Assembly: GCA_948468385.1 (NCBI GenBank)
Contig: CAOKHZ010000002.1
Location: forward strand, 62,001 to 126,000
Source of the DNA: an uncultured Faecalicatena sp.
GTDB lineage: Bacteria > Bacillota > Clostridia > Lachnospirales > Lachnospiraceae
Reading direction: 5' to 3'
DNA length: 64,000 bases
In this document: piece after piece, positions 54,548 through 63,882 of the stretch
How positions within the stretch are numbered: position 1 is the first letter of the stretch
Layout of the letters: the number at the start of each line of letters is the position of its first letter
Notes under the pieces: model-generated
Database searches by the model: none
Seen by the model: the letters and a program-made list of their open reading frames with translations, nothing else
Told to the model about the DNA's origin: nothing
Position numbers and translations under genes: made by a program

Positions 54548-54757
54548 TTATATCACACTTTTGGAGAGGGGTACAGTAGGTTGTCCGTTTGCCATGGCGA
54601 TAAAGCGTACACCGCGCTCTTTGAACATGACTTCCTTGTAAAATCCCACTTGCAGATAATCTCTGCTGACACGACTTAAATCTTTTACCAGCACATAGCC
54701 GGTTTCTTCGCTTTCAATTCCCGCAATCAAGCGTCTGGTAAAGGATGGTCGATATGA
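54548..54757 (-). pseudogene. Serine recombinase remnant
   Basis: The minus strand encodes an internal piece of a resolvase-type catalytic domain: RPSFTRRLIAGIE, then VLVKDLSRVSRDYLQVGFY and KERGVRFIAMANG. The N-terminal part with the catalytic Ser and the rest of the protein are missing. A stop precedes it at 54758-54760, and the sequence diverges after MANG. It is probably the leftover of an excised or degraded integrative element. The following ~260 bases up to 55021 show no clear gene. Confidence 0.75.
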
Positions 54758-55021
54758 TTATATTGAGACGGGTTCTTTGTTATCCATCAAAAAAATATAT
54801 AAAACATTGAGATTCCGAGTGAAGAGACGAGGTTACAATTATATCCGTTGGATTATGAGGAGTTTCGATGGGCGTTAGGAGGCATGGTCACGATGCCATT
54901 ATTGAAACAAACTTTTCATTTACATTATGAAATAAATCGTTTATACTTACGCTATGTAAACGAAAAGGTCAAATCCGTAGAAGAGCCGTGTATCTGTCTG
55001 CGAGGAAGTCGGGAGGTTTTT

Positions 55022-57247
55022 ATGAGCATAGTATTTGAGGAAAGTACAAAGATATTTCATTTGTATAATCAGGAAATCAGTTATATCATGACGGTGCTTT
55101 CAAATGGGCACATGGGACAGTTGTATTTTGGAAAACGGGTACATCACGAGCAAGACTACGCCTATTTATACGAGATGTCATACCGCTCCATGTCTTCGTA
55201 CGTGTTCGAGGGGGATTACTCTTTGTCGTTGGAGCATGTGAAACAAGAGTACGGGGTATATGGAACGACGGATTTCCGCCGCCCGGCCATAGAGATTTTG
55301 CAGCAAAATGGCAGCAGGCTTTGTGATTTCCAGTATAAATCGCATGAAATCAGCAAAGGAAAGCCAAAGCTTTGCGGGCTTCCGGCTACTTACGTGGAGA
55401 GCGGGGACGAGGCGGAGACATTGATTTTGACGTTGGAGGATTCACTGACGGGCGTGGTATTGGAGTTGTTATATACGATTTTTGCCCAAGGTGGAATTAT
55501 TGCCAGAAGTGCAAAAATCACAAACAAAGGAACGGAACCCTTACATTTGACGACGGCGATGAGCCTTTGTATGGACTTGCCGGATTCCGATTATGAGTGG
55601 CTGCAATTTTCCGGGGCGTGGGCGAGGGAACGCCATTTGAAGATGAGAAGGCTCGAGCAGGGAATTCAGGCGGTGGACAGCCGCAGGGGACATTCTTCGA
55701 GTCAGCATAACCCGTTTATCGTGTTAAAACGGCCGACGGCTGATGAATTTCAGGGCGAAGTGATTGGCTTTAGCCTGGTATACAGCGGTAATTTTCTCGC
55801 GCAGGCGGAAGTGGATACATACGATACCACGAGGGTTTTGATGGGAATTCATCCGATGGGATTTGATTGGCTGTTGGAGTCGGGAGATGCGTTTCAGACT
55901 CCAGAGGCGGTCATGGTGTATTCAGGGGAAGGGTTAAATGGCATGAGCCAGACCTTCCATCGGCTATACCAGAAGAGGCTGGCCAGGGGGTATTGGCGGG
56001 ATAAGGCGCGCCCGATTTTGAATAATAACTGGGAAGCGACGTATTTTTATTTCACGGAGGACAGTCTGATTGAGATTGCCAGCAAGGCGAAAGAATGCGG
56101 TGTGGAGTTGTTCGTGTTGGATGACGGATGGTTTGGCGCACGGAGCAACGACCATGCCGGACTTGGGGACTGGTTGGCGAATCCGGAGAGGCTGCCCCAT
56201 GGAATTACCGGGCTGGCCGAGCGCATCGAGGGACTGGGGATGAAGTTCGGCCTCTGGTTTGAGCCGGAGATGGTAAACAAGGATTCCAATCTCTACCGGG
56301 AGCATCCGGACTGGGTTCTGGCCACGCCGGGGAGAAGCATGTCACATGGCAGAAATCAGTATGTGTTGGATTTTTCACGGAAGGAAGTCGTGGATCATAT
56401 CTATGAGATGATGGCGAAAATATTGAGCGAGGCCAAGGTTTCCTACATCAAGTGGGACATGAACCGGAGCATTACGGAATGCTATTCCGAAGCACTTCCT
56501 CCAGAGCGGCAGGGAGAAGTGTTCCACCGCTACATTTTGGGCGTATATGACTTGTATGAACGGTTGAACACGAACTTTCCGCATGTATTGTTCGAGTCTT
56601 GTGCAAGCGGCGGCGCGCGGTTTGATCCGGGAATCCTTTACTACGCACCGCAAGGGTGGGCAAGTGATAATTCGGATGCCATTGAGCGTTTGAAAATACA
56701 ATATGGAACTTCTTTCTGTTATCCTGTCAGCAGTATTGGAAGTCATGTGTCGGTTGCACCGAATCATCAGGTGCTTCGCAATACGCCGCTAAGCACGCGG
56801 GCAAACGTGGCGTATTTTGGAACATTTGGATATGAGTTGGATTTGAATAAATTGACAAGTGAAGAGCAGGAAATGGTGAAGGAGCAGATTATTTTCATGA
56901 AGCAATACCGCCACTTGCTACAGTTTGGAACCTTTTATAGGCTTAAAAGTCCGTTTGAGGGCAATGTCACGTGTTGGATGGTGGTAAGCGAGGATCAAAA
57001 GGAAGCGATTGTCGGATGGTACCGCGTGCTCAATCATGCGAGCAAGCCTTTTACGAGAGTGCGGCTTTGCGGGCTGAACCCAGATTTTTGCTATGAGAAT
57101 CAAAAGACGAAAAAGACCTATTTTGGCGACGAGTTGATGAATATCGGATTGATTACGTCTGATGACATAATGATCCGAAGGGAAAATTTTGCAGAATGCG
57201 CGGATTTTGCCTCCAGATTGTACGTGCTGAAAGCGGTTGAAAAATAG
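55022..57247 (+). CDS. Alpha-galactosidase, family GH36
   Basis: This 741-residue GH36 enzyme releases galactose from melibiose or raffinose-type sugars. An N-terminal beta-supersandwich (1-310) precedes the barrel. The nucleophile Asp is in SYIKWDMNRSITE and the acid/base Asp in GWASDNSDAIERL. The substrate motif GVELFVLDDGWFGAR is also intact. No signal peptide is seen, so it acts in the cytoplasm. ATG at 55022 has GGGAGGTTTTT upstream and matches where relatives begin; an extension to 54848 has a TTG start and no family match. No transporter is adjacent. Confidence 0.94.
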   Translation: MSIVFEESTKIFHLYNQEISYIMTVLSNGHMGQLYFGKRVHHEQDYAYLYEMSYRSMSSYVFEGDYSLSLEHVKQEYGVYGTTDFRRPAIEILQQNGSRLCDFQYKSHEISKGKPKLCGLPATYVESGDEAETLILTLEDSLTGVVLELLYTIFAQGGIIARSAKITNKGTEPLHLTTAMSLCMDLPDSDYEWLQFSGAWARERHLKMRRLEQGIQAVDSRRGHSSSQHNPFIVLKRPTADEFQGEVIGFSLVYSGNFLAQAEVDTYDTTRVLMGIHPMGFDWLLESGDAFQTPEAVMVYSGEGLNGMSQTFHRLYQKRLARGYWRDKARPILNNNWEATYFYFTEDSLIEIASKAKECGVELFVLDDGWFGARSNDHAGLGDWLANPERLPHGITGLAERIEGLGMKFGLWFEPEMVNKDSNLYREHPDWVLATPGRSMSHGRNQYVLDFSRKEVVDHIYEMMAKILSEAKVSYIKWDMNRSITECYSEALPPERQGEVFHRYILGVYDLYERLNTNFPHVLFESCASGGARFDPGILYYAPQGWASDNSDAIERLKIQYGTSFCYPVSSIGSHVSVAPNHQVLRNTPLSTRANVAYFGTFGYELDLNKLTSEEQEMVKEQIIFMKQYRHLLQFGTFYRLKSPFEGNVTCWMVVSEDQKEAIVGWYRVLNHASKPFTRVRLCGLNPDFCYENQKTKKTYFGDELMNIGLITSDDIMIRRENFAECADFASRLYVLKAVEK

Positions 57248-57300
57248 CGGGATAAAAGGCGGGGCAAAGGATGGTGATTGCATTTTACGAGAATGAATAG

Positions 57301-57348
57301 GGGGGGTAAAGTATTGGTTGAATTATCAAAGGCTTTGCCCCCTTTTTT
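57301..57348 (+). terminator. Terminator after the GH36 gene
   Basis: GGGGGGTAAAG (57301-57311) pairs with CTTTGCCCCC (57333-57342) and is followed by TTTTTT. Confidence 0.75.
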
Positions 57349-57357
57349 CATGCGCAA

Positions 57358-57522
57358 AAACACGGTTAAGAAATTAACCTTGATGTTCATGCGGTTCGTC
57401 TCCAGCTTGGCATAGCTGCTTTTGGAGATGGAAATGCCCATGAGATTCAATTTTGCAACAACCTGGTCTTGCGTTAGATCACGTTGGTAGCGAATGGTCT
57501 GGATGTTCCTTCCAATGTCCAT
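57358..57522 (-). pseudogene. XRE-family regulator, 5' fragment
   Basis: The first ~55 residues match a small XRE DNA-binding protein: MDIGRNIQTIRYQRDLTQDQ, then GISISKSSYAKLETNR. The frame then leaves the family and runs into the GH36 terminator region. The 3' part of the gene is missing. The upstream 57523-57685 stretch shows no gene. Confidence 0.6.
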
Positions 57523-57685
57523 GTCTGGTCTGAATAGGCACGGGTTTTCCGCTGCTCATGATCCTGGAGCTTGATCATAAACGTGGTCTTATATCAACTC
57601 ACATGAGTCTCATCGGCTCCTATTTGGAACTATCTATTTCCCGATAGCCCTCCCGCTTGATTTACCTTATAAGTATAGGCCAAAC

Positions 57686-58654
57686 TTACCGTTCGATTCC
57701 ATACCGCTTATACAATTCTTTACGATACCCTTCATCATCCGCCGCACGGGATAAAATTTCTACTTTCCCATCTTTCAGTAAAATTTGCGTAAGCCGGGCA
57801 AATAAAAGTTCCCCTTCACGTATTCCTTCTTGTTTTCCTTCTTTTCTTCCGTCCGCTATCATGTCCGTAATCGCCTTGCACATATTTACCCTTCCACCTT
57901 TCTTGTCCTGACATTTTTTCTTGATTGCTTTTAATTCACTGGATTTTGACATGCAACTTATCAAATCGTATGCCTGCTCGTCCAGTTTTGAAAACACATC
58001 CTGATTCGTCGCTACATATTCTGCCAGCTTTTTCTTATCCGCCGCATATTTCAAAAATTCAAACACTTGGCGCACATCCGTGCGGAACCGTTTGGTATCC
58101 GAAAAATTTCGAACCTCCAACAATTCCATCGGATAATCCGCCACACGGTTTTTCAAATGCGCGGGGATGCCAGACAAATCCATCATGTCTTTTAGGCTTC
58201 TCGGCCCGTCCCAAACTTCCGCGCCCCAATATAGGACGAGTGTCAATGTTGGAATCAATTTATCCGTTTTGGAAAATCCCGATAAAAATTCCGCTCCCTT
58301 CAAATCCTTTTTCTCCCAATGCTTTTTTCGTCTCTTTTTCCATTGCCGCTGGTAAACTATGGCATCGGCATTCATCACCCGAATCGGCATGGCATAGTGG
58401 ATGTCCGATTGTTCTTCCAATGATACGAGTGCCACCTGCATTCCGAAACCGATCTCCTGCATCACGTCCCGAATTACAAATCCACCCTCTAACTGTCGTC
58501 CATCACGCCTCGTCCGCGTAATAACTCGATTTCTTTCCCGCACGTTTTCCGGCTTTACTACTTGTTTTCCGTCAAACAGATAGCCATTCAGTAAATCCGC
58601 GAATCGCTCGGGCGCTTCAAAATACTCGACAGATACTACGTCTTTTTCCTGCAT
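57686..58654 (-). CDS. Rpn-family recombination-promoting nuclease/putative transposase
   Basis: This 322-residue protein is of the Rpn/PD-(D/E)XK transposase group (Transposase_31-like). A family mark is VALVSLEEQSDIHYAMPIRV near residue 78, with the Glu-Gln and following Asp of the nuclease core, after FADLLNGYLFDG. A C-terminal Lys/Glu-rich helix (ADGRKEGKQEGIREGE) is typical. These genes are numerous in gut Firmicutes, with unclear roles in recombination or defence. The start follows AAAAAGGAGGACGT. No inverted repeats were seen. Confidence 0.85.
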   Translation of the reverse strand: MQEKDVVSVEYFEAPERFADLLNGYLFDGKQVVKPENVRERNRVITRTRRDGRQLEGGFVIRDVMQEIGFGMQVALVSLEEQSDIHYAMPIRVMNADAIVYQRQWKKRRKKHWEKKDLKGAEFLSGFSKTDKLIPTLTLVLYWGAEVWDGPRSLKDMMDLSGIPAHLKNRVADYPMELLEVRNFSDTKRFRTDVRQVFEFLKYAADKKKLAEYVATNQDVFSKLDEQAYDLISCMSKSSELKAIKKKCQDKKGGRVNMCKAITDMIADGRKEGKQEGIREGELLFARLTQILLKDGKVEILSRAADDEGYRKELYKRYGIER

Positions 58655-59165
58655 ACGTCCTCCTTTTTGAGGAAACTTCCGTACCGAAAACATAACGCTC
58701 CATCCTTTAAGCGAACGTCAAAAAATGGCCGCTCGTTCTCCTGCCGCTCTCGGAATTCCCTCTGCTTTTTTCTTGATTGAATATAAGCATTGAAATTTCC
58801 AAGATTGCAGTGCCGCAAGTTGCATGAATGTCATGTCAAACGGCTATCCATGAATCAACATCGCATAAAGCAACCAGATCAAACAGCCCATCCTCGACAT
58901 CATTGCATAAGAATCGTAAAAACGATTTCAGATATCCAGAAAAATAATGCTTACAAAGAATATACCACTCTTCATAAGCGTTGTAAAGTCTATATTTTAC
59001 ATGAAATTTTTTGTGCTCCCGCAATCCCAAAATCATGTATTGACATGCAAGCATGTCATACATGACCTTTTGACCCTGGCATCATAATGTTACGTCATGA
59101 CAAAACAATTTGCAAGATACAGAATGGTGATATATGGTTCCGTGTCTTTTTGATACATGAAAAAC
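58655..59165. other. Gap of about 500 bases without a convincing gene
   Basis: The stretch is A+T-rich. A 75-codon minus-strand opening (58836-59063) has no family match and no good ribosome site. A near-perfect inverted repeat centred on TGACATGCAAGCATGTCA (59041-59058, extended to 59035-59063) is the main structure and could be an operator or terminator. A small hairpin GAATCGT/ACGATTTC lies at 58910-58928. Confidence 0.5.
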
Positions 59166-59227
59166 AATAGAAAATTATCGAAAAACAATAATTTTCTATT
59201 GAAAAATGATTTGAAATGTGATATTGT
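59166..59227 (+). promoter_or_regulatory. DUF2975-gene promoter with overlapping palindrome
   Basis: AATAGAAAATTAT (59166-59178) and ATAATTTTCTATT (59188-59200) are perfect complements. The right arm overlaps the -35 TTGAAA (59199-59204), which is 17 bases from TATTGT (59222-59227). This layout fits a repressor site for the small HTH gene downstream. Confidence 0.55.
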
Positions 59228-59340
59228 ATGATGGAAGCGATGCTAAGCTTGTGAGAAGGCTTGCGAAGATACGCGGAGTACATTCGCACGTAAATGCCCA
59301 AAAGACAGGCATTAAGTGCTCATTGTAAGGAGAAGGGAAT

Positions 59341-59793
59341 ATGAAGAATGAAAGTTTGATAAAGATGACAAAGTGGGTGTTGGATTTTATGTTCGTGTCG
59401 GGAATCATTGTGATTGCGACGGTACCGTTTACACTAAAGCTGGCGGGGTTATACTACCAAAGCGAATTGACGAAATACTATGGATTTATGCTGGTGATAC
59501 TGATCGGATCTGGGGTGTGCGGTTTATTAATATTGTGGGAATTGCGTAAGATGATGCGGACAGTGCTGAATAAGAATTGCTTTGTCCGCGAGAATGTGGA
59601 CAGCTTGAAACGAATGGGGATTATCAGCGTCATCGTGGCCCTTATGTATGGAACGAAAATCTTTGTCGTTCCCTCTCCGGCGACATTTATCATTATTTTG
59701 ACGTTCTTTATTGCGGGACTATTCAGCGAGGTGTTGGCGTGTGTCTTTCGCGAGGCGGTACGGTATAAGGAAGAAAACGACCTAACGATATGA
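59341..59793 (+). CDS. DUF2975-family membrane protein
   Basis: This 150-residue membrane protein with four hydrophobic helices matches DUF2975: LWELRKMMRTVLNKNCFVREN in the central loop is the typical signature. Its function is unknown. Such genes nearly always precede a small HTH regulator, as here, and the pair behaves as a regulator with a membrane partner. The start follows AAGGAGAAGGG. Confidence 0.85.
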   Translation: MKNESLIKMTKWVLDFMFVSGIIVIATVPFTLKLAGLYYQSELTKYYGFMLVILIGSGVCGLLILWELRKMMRTVLNKNCFVRENVDSLKRMGIISVIVALMYGTKIFVVPSPATFIIILTFFIAGLFSEVLACVFREAVRYKEENDLTI

Positions 59794-59927
59794 GGCACCA
59801 GAGTCGAAAAGGTCATGCGTTTCATGCCAGCATGAAGACGCATGCATTTGCGACTCGCAAAAACATGAGAAAGAAGCCCGATAGGGCGGATTTCGAATGT
59901 ATTAGGAAAGGTCAAAAGGAGGAAGTC

Positions 59928-60161
59928 ATGGGTATCGTTGTGAATTTGGATGTGATGATGGCGAAACGAAAGATTGGCGTGAAAGAGCTCTCCGAGCAGA
60001 TTGACATCACGATGGCGAATCTTTCGATTTTGAAAAATAATAAGGCGAGGGCCGTTCGTTTCAGCACGTTGGACGCGATTTGCCGGGCACTAAACTGCCA
60101 GCCCGGCGACATACTGGAGTATGTCGAGGACGAGGCGGATGAGATGGAAAAGGAAGGATGA
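59928..60161 (+). CDS. Small YozG-like HTH regulator
   Basis: This 77-residue Cro/XRE-type DNA-binding protein has the HTH (residues 9-65: KRKIGVKELSEQIDITMANL, then FSTLDAICRALNCQPGDILE) followed by an acidic end. It is of the YozG-like class that accompanies DUF2975. ATG at 59928 has AAAGGAGGAAG upstream; the in-frame opening back to 59790 is not used. It probably represses its own operon through the palindrome at 59166-59200. Confidence 0.9.
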   Translation: MGIVVNLDVMMAKRKIGVKELSEQIDITMANLSILKNNKARAVRFSTLDAICRALNCQPGDILEYVEDEADEMEKEG

Positions 60162-60198
60162 GGCAGAAGAAAGAAGAGGCGGATAAGAGAAGATGAGT

Positions 60199-60336
60199 GA
60201 TTACAGTTCAACCAGGTCTGCGCATTTACTGCGCGGACCGCATGAAAACGTGATGGGAAGAAAGCATATGACCCATCGCGAAGCGATTTTTAATGGTCAT
60301 ATGCCCGTTACAGTTCAGCCTTGGCTGAACTGTAAC
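60199..60336. repeat. Structured intergenic element, covarying family, copy 2
   Basis: The layout matches 3779-3924. Outer arms are TTACAGTTCAACC (60201-60213) with GGCTGAACTGTAA. The central stem is GCATATGACCCAT (60264-60276) with ATGGTCATATGC (60293-60304), capped by CGC-GAA-GCG and with a 3' bulge of T residues. A terminal 14-bp hairpin GTTACAGTTCAGCC/GGCTGAACTGTAAC spans 60307-60336. The conserved core CCATCGC...GCGATTTT.AATGG is shared with copy 1, while the stem bases differ in complementary pairs. Confidence 0.75.
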
Positions 60337-60369
60337 GATGAGTGTTTGCGGAAATGGAGGTAGAGCGTA

Positions 60370-62124
60370 ATGGAAGAAAAAAACATGGTGCTTGTCAAGG
60401 ATAACGTGGTGGATGTGAAGTCGGCGACCGAGAACGTGGGAGGTACGGGAGTGCCGATAATTGAGAACGAGCGAGGCGCGACTGTGCCAGCAATCGATAA
60501 CGAGCGAGGTATGGGTGCGCAGGAAGTGGGAAAGGCGGGGAACGCGGGCGGACAATATTCGGCTTCTCAGGGGATTCTCCCCAAGGAGAGCGCCTACACG
60601 AAAGGCATGAAAAGGGCGTATCCTTACTTTTTGGGCGTAAGCTTGTTGTATGGCGTGGTTTACACGTTTTGCATGTATCGTAATCCGGCGGGAATCACGT
60701 TTTTGTTGTTAGTCGTGGCGACGCTTGCGTTCGCGGCCCTATGTTTAAGGAAAATCCGTCAGGAGACAACAAGTGAGGGCGGTGAAATGAGTAAGACGAA
60801 GGGATGGCAGTGGTTTCGGCCGTGCACGCTTCCCTATTTGGTGGCAATGGCCTTGCTGGGGATTTCGACGTGCCTGACCGCGAACGATTTTTTCCACTTC
60901 TTCAACAAGGTGGCCATCGTGATGTTGTTTAGCGCGGCGATGTTGCATCAATTATATGAAGATGGGAAGTGGAGCTTTCTGATATACATGCGGAACTTGT
61001 TCGTGCTTTGGGGGAGTTGTCTTTCATCGCTTTTTAAGGTGTTTTCCCATGCCGCCACGTATCGTGCCGAGGGGGCGGAAGTTTCGGAAAGGAAGAAGAA
61101 AATCTCGGCAATTTTAAAAGGCGTGGGGCTGGCATGCCTGGTGCTGTTAGTCGTATTGCCGCTGTTGATTAGTTCGGATTTGATTGTCGCGGAATGGATG
61201 ATTACTTTTTTGGAGGATATCAGTTTTGTCGAGGGCGTTTTCATCACGTTTGACTTTTTCGTGGGAGTCGTTTTGTTTTATGCTTTTTTTGCCGGGCTGT
61301 TCAGGCAGAACGTTGACGGGGCGAAAAACGGGGAAAAGAAACGAGCCGAATCCTTGACGGGCATCACGTTCGTGGCCATCTTGGCAGTCATTTACGTGTT
61401 CTACGCCGTAGTGCAGATTGTGTATTTGTTTTTGCGGGCCGGCACTTTGCCGGGAAACTTGACCTATTCGCAGTACGCACATGAGGGATTTTGGCAACTC
61501 TTGTCAGTGAGCATGATCAATATCGTGATGATTCTGGTCTGCATGCAAGTATTTCAGAAACACAAGGTACTGAACGGCCTTTTGCTGGTGATTTCCCTTT
61601 GCACCTGCGTGATGACGGCATCGGCGGCATATCGGATGATTCTTTACGTGGGCGCGTACGGCTTGACGTTTTTGCGGATTTTGGTATTATGGTTTTTGGT
61701 AGTTTTGACGCTGGTCATGGCGGGCATGATGGTGGCCATTTTCAAGGAAAAGTTTCCACTGTTTCAGTATGGCGTGGCGGTACTGGCTTGTTGCTACATC
61801 GTGTTTTCCTTCGTGCGGGTGGACGCGGTGATTGCTTCTTATAATATAAAGAACTGGGAAACGATGCGGATGACGGACGTGTGGTACTTGATGTCTCTGT
61901 CGGAGGACGCGGCACCCTATGTTGCAAAAATAGAGCCGGAGATGGTTTCCGATTTGGAGGAAAATTATGGGAATTGGAGTGATACGTCGGATGAAAATTT
62001 TCTCGTCGTACAGAAAAATCAGTATTTTGAATATATTTTGCAAAAAGACATGTCGCTTCGGCAGTGGAATTATGGTATACTGAAGGCACGGGAGACGGCC
62101 GAGGATTATTTTCGGGGAGAATAG
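60370..62124 (+). CDS. DUF4153/DUF4173-type membrane protein
   Basis: This 584-residue membrane protein has about twelve hydrophobic helices from residue 80 to 510. It ends in a ~70-residue soluble tail. The segment GTLPGNLTYSQYAHEGFWQL is a family mark. The first ~75 residues are polar and contain a short internal repeat (IENERGATVPA, IDNERGMGAQE), probably disordered. Function is unknown; related proteins may take part in cell-envelope sensing. The start follows AATGGAGGTAG. It is followed after ~90 bases by an FtsW/RodA gene. Confidence 0.75.
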   Translation: MEEKNMVLVKDNVVDVKSATENVGGTGVPIIENERGATVPAIDNERGMGAQEVGKAGNAGGQYSASQGILPKESAYTKGMKRAYPYFLGVSLLYGVVYTFCMYRNPAGITFLLLVVATLAFAALCLRKIRQETTSEGGEMSKTKGWQWFRPCTLPYLVAMALLGISTCLTANDFFHFFNKVAIVMLFSAAMLHQLYEDGKWSFLIYMRNLFVLWGSCLSSLFKVFSHAATYRAEGAEVSERKKKISAILKGVGLACLVLLVVLPLLISSDLIVAEWMITFLEDISFVEGVFITFDFFVGVVLFYAFFAGLFRQNVDGAKNGEKKRAESLTGITFVAILAVIYVFYAVVQIVYLFLRAGTLPGNLTYSQYAHEGFWQLLSVSMINIVMILVCMQVFQKHKVLNGLLLVISLCTCVMTASAAYRMILYVGAYGLTFLRILVLWFLVVLTLVMAGMMVAIFKEKFPLFQYGVAVLACCYIVFSFVRVDAVIASYNIKNWETMRMTDVWYLMSLSEDAAPYVAKIEPEMVSDLEENYGNWSDTSDENFLVVQKNQYFEYILQKDMSLRQWNYGILKARETAEDYFRGE

Positions 62125-62213
62125 CATCTGTACGCCGATGCCGGCATCAATGTATGGGTTGGCGTGTTGGTATCTGGTGCATCGGCGCGAGGGGCGTTGC
62201 CGGGAGATGATTA

Positions 62214-63461
62214 ATGAATTGGGGAGTGAACGTATTTGTGGGAAAGGTAAATAAGAACAAGATTGTAAAAGAAATCAAGGAGAATATGAACCGGACGGAT
62301 TTGACCATCATAACCATGACCGTGTTTTTGTGTTGCTTCGGCCTTGTCATGATTTATTCGGCTTCTTCATACGAATGTTCGATGAGCGCGGACTATGGCT
62401 ATGATTCGTTCTACTATTTGAAGAACCAGCTGAAATATATTTTGCTTGGTTTCGCGGGGATGGCGTTCGTTTATTTCTTCATCCGGGATGACTTTTTCGG
62501 GAAATTGGCGCATTTGGCCTATGGATTTTCCGTGGTTTGCATTCTTTTGCTCGAAACGTCGATGGGCGTGAATGTAAAGGGGGCCACGCGCTGGCTTGCT
62601 TTGGGAACGATGCAGTTTCAGGTGGCGGAGGTCGTGAAAATTGGCGTGATTATCTTCCTCGCCTACATGATTTCGAAGTATGACAAGATGTTGGACAAAA
62701 CCCGCCTGACCATTTATTTGTGGGCGGTGGGGGGGATTCCCGCCGTGATGCTTCTGCGCATTTCCAATGACTTGAGCAGTAGCGTCGTCGTGTTGGCAAT
62801 CACGTTTGGCATCAGCTTTATTTGCACGAAGACATGGAAGCTTCATTGTGCGGCGATGGGAGGGGCACTCGCGTTCGTCGCGCTCTACGTTCGAAACATC
62901 GCGCAAAACATGCCGGATCCTGACAATTTGGAGGACGTGCCGTTTCGGGTGCTTCGCATCGCGGCGTGGATAGACCCGGAAAAATATGCCTCGGGCTCGG
63001 GATATCAGGTGCTGCAGTCGTTGTACGCGGTCGGTTCCGGCGGCTTCATGGGCAAGGGGCTGGGAAATTCCGTGCAAAAACTGGGTGGCATTCCTGAATC
63101 GCAAAATGACATGATTTTTTCCATCATTTGCGAGGAACTGGGCGTGTTCGGGGCGATTATGACGATTTTGATGATAAGCTACTTGTTATACCTGATTGTC
63201 CGGGTGGCCATGAACTCGGAAAGCTTGTTCGGGTTCGTGCTGGCATTCGGCGTGTTTTTACATATATCCGTACAAGCCATCATCAATATCGCCGTGAACT
63301 GTAACTTGTTTCCAAACACGGGGCTTCCCCTGCCGTTTATTTCCGCGGGCGGAACTTCGGTGTTTTGCATGCTGATGGAAATCGCGATGGTGCTGACCGT
63401 CTCGCGCACCCATCTGGCGAAAAACGTGAAGAAAGAGTACGAATCACGGTCGGTACGCTGA
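62214..63461 (+). CDS. FtsW/RodA/SpoVE-family glycosyltransferase
   Basis: This 415-residue SEDS protein with about ten helices builds peptidoglycan strands from lipid II. Marks are MIYSASS near residue 48, GATRWLALGTMQFQVAEVVK near 120, the SEDS loop GSGGFMGKGLGNSVQKLGGIPESQ-type region near 275-300, and NTGLPLPFISAGGTS near residue 367. It could act in division, elongation or sporulation; no penicillin-binding partner is adjacent, so the role is open. The start follows GGGAGATGATTA. Confidence 0.92.
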   Translation: MNWGVNVFVGKVNKNKIVKEIKENMNRTDLTIITMTVFLCCFGLVMIYSASSYECSMSADYGYDSFYYLKNQLKYILLGFAGMAFVYFFIRDDFFGKLAHLAYGFSVVCILLLETSMGVNVKGATRWLALGTMQFQVAEVVKIGVIIFLAYMISKYDKMLDKTRLTIYLWAVGGIPAVMLLRISNDLSSSVVVLAITFGISFICTKTWKLHCAAMGGALAFVALYVRNIAQNMPDPDNLEDVPFRVLRIAAWIDPEKYASGSGYQVLQSLYAVGSGGFMGKGLGNSVQKLGGIPESQNDMIFSIICEELGVFGAIMTILMISYLLYLIVRVAMNSESLFGFVLAFGVFLHISVQAIINIAVNCNLFPNTGLPLPFISAGGTSVFCMLMEIAMVLTVSRTHLAKNVKKEYESRSVR

Positions 63462-63549
63462 CTTGTTGGCTTTCGGGCGGGCCGTTTGGCGAAATGTCAT
63501 TGGGCCGACATGGGAGGCTTGTCTTGTTGAAATTATCGCAAAGAAGGAC

Positions 63550-63597
63550 AAGCGGAGTCCGTCAAAGAACAAAATTTGAGGGCTCCGCTTATTTTTA
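63550..63597. terminator. Terminator between FtsW-family and convergent gene
   Basis: AAGCGGAG (63550-63557) pairs with CTCCGCTT (63583-63590), followed by ATTTTTA; it can serve both strands. Confidence 0.7.
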
Positions 63598-63600
63598 GAC

Positions 63601-63882
63601 TTATGTATTCTTTTTGATTAAGCCTTGTACCATCTGGATCGTGCGGTCGATTTGTGCTTGTTCTTCTTTGGACTTTCCCTCTTTCAGGATGTCTAATATC
63701 AGTCCGATTTCTTCGGAAGTAAAACGGATTCCCTTTTTGTTTGCGGTCGTGATGAGTGCCATCATGATGGGAGCCATGTCGCGCCCCGACTTGCCTTGCG
63801 TCTGCTCGGCGGCTCGGTGTATCAGCTCCATTTTTATGGGGTCAAGGTTTTTAAGTTGTGGGTTGTTCATCCATTCGTTCAT
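63601..63882 (-). CDS. Small conserved-looking helical protein, unknown function
   Basis: This 93-residue, mostly helical protein starts MNEWMNNPQLKNLDPIKMEL and has no membrane segment or known motif that I recognise. ATG at 63882 has AAGGAGGAGACTCAC, an excellent ribosome site. Its 5' end overlaps the 3' end of the upstream gene by 32 bases, so the two are co-translated. The region GIRFTSEEIGLILDILKEG suggests a compact helical fold. No function can be proposed. Confidence 0.75.
   Translation of the reverse strand: MNEWMNNPQLKNLDPIKMELIHRAAEQTQGKSGRDMAPIMMALITTANKKGIRFTSEEIGLILDILKEGKSKEEQAQIDRTIQMVQGLIKKNT

Noticed and set aside
54848-55021. 58-residue extension of the GH36 enzyme
   Set aside because: It needs a TTG start, lacks a ribosome site and has no match to the family N-terminus, while 55022 has a good site.
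58836-59063. 75-codon minus-strand open frame
   Set aside because: No family match, no ribosome site, and a strong palindrome lies across its start.
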